Part shown: positions 63,989 to 64,000 of the stretch, piece by piece
How the letters are laid out: every line of letters starts with the position of its first letter
Position numbering within the stretch: position 1 is the stretch's first letter
From: Verrucomicrobiota bacterium
Lineage (GTDB): Bacteria; Verrucomicrobiota; Verrucomicrobiia; Limisphaerales; UBA1319
Assembly: GCA_022709905.1 (NCBI GenBank)
Contig: JAKLHY010000002.1
Coordinates: 124,001-188,000, forward strand
DNA: 64,000 bases
Reading direction: 5' to 3'
Notes under the pieces: generated by a model
The model's input: the letters and a program-made list of their open reading frames with translations, nothing else
What the model was told of the DNA's origin: nothing
Databases searched by the model: none
Position numbers and translations under genes: made by a program

Positions 63989-64000
63989 AAGTGTTTGATC
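63985..64000 (+). CDS. Start of a further gene in the liv operon (cut by window end)
   Basis: An ATG at 63985 overlaps the livF stop (ATGA) and has AAGGAGG eight bases upstream; five codons are visible (MKVFD). Too short to identify. In similar operons I recall a phenylacetate-CoA ligase-like gene here, which would suit uptake of an aromatic acid, but this is only recall. Confidence 0.55.

Noticed and set aside
1..64000. CRISPR arrays, tRNA and rRNA genes, prophage
   Set aside because: No regularly spaced repeats, cloverleaf-like sequences, rRNA-like blocks or phage structural genes were recognised.

Overview
The window looks like a chromosomal segment of a Verrucomicrobiota bacterium, probably from the Pedosphaera/Limisphaera side of the phylum. 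This is inferred from content only: very large secreted proteins (lamin-tail/CotH, RCC1-like, SBBP propeller) that end in a similar W...FYR C-terminal module, a decayed sensor kinase/regulator/SLBB cassette of a type I associate with that phylum, a DUF116-prenyl synthase fusion, a long Ycf46/Ycf35-like operon, and intergenic repeats. Composition is moderately GC-rich and coding is dense on both strands. I saw no rRNA, tRNA, CRISPR array or prophage.

Layout. 0-16 kb is mostly housekeeping: a CehA/McbA hydrolase end, a kinase-like protein, an MFS exporter, an SDR lacking the catalytic Tyr/Lys, an FHA membrane protein, carA, mutT, a tandem NDK protein, a zinc-ribbon protein, a DUF3568 lipoprotein, trxB, DUF1015, trmB, a LOG-family protein and an RluA-RlmI fusion. 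16.3-18.9 kb is a gene graveyard, where an SLBB/TPR protein, a response regulator and a large sensor kinase have been broken by deletions and frame changes. 19-23.3 kb carries a Nif3-like gene and an MCE/Mla lipid-transport operon (permease, ATPase, MlaD, lipoprotein).

23.5-36.2 kb is the most unusual part: thirteen to fifteen tightly packed plus-strand genes. First come a ferredoxin, a radical SAM protein and a DUF116-prenyl synthase fusion. Then follow an ECF sigma factor, a small protein, a rhomboid-like protein without catalytic residues, a PflX-like radical SAM protein, a Ycf46-like AAA ATPase, a TPR membrane protein, a DUF1257/Ycf35-like protein, a DUF2997 protein, an S26-like membrane protein without catalytic residues, a TPR protein and a PilT ATPase. 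Many junctions are ATGA overlaps. The combination suggests one functional unit at the membrane involving Fe-S/radical chemistry, an isoprenoid and AAA/PilT motors; its function is not known to me.

36.3-43.5 kb: a DUF2157/GDYXXLXY membrane pair, an LRR-like lipoprotein, an SBBP propeller protein, rpe and ftsH. 43.6-54 kb is accessory: a YjfB-like small protein, repeats, an RCC1-like secreted protein, a REP-associated tyrosine transposase with flanking REP sequences, a secreted glycoside-hydrolase-like protein and a giant lamin-tail/CotH protein. 54.2-64 kb: uvrA, a secreted Memo-AMMECR1 fusion, and a complete branched-chain amino-acid type ABC operon (livKHMGF) that overlaps the start of one further gene at the window edge.

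A roughly 145-bp intergenic element with decamer-built terminal inverted repeats occurs three times (7.1, 12.4 and 43.7 kb) and looks like a miniature mobile element.
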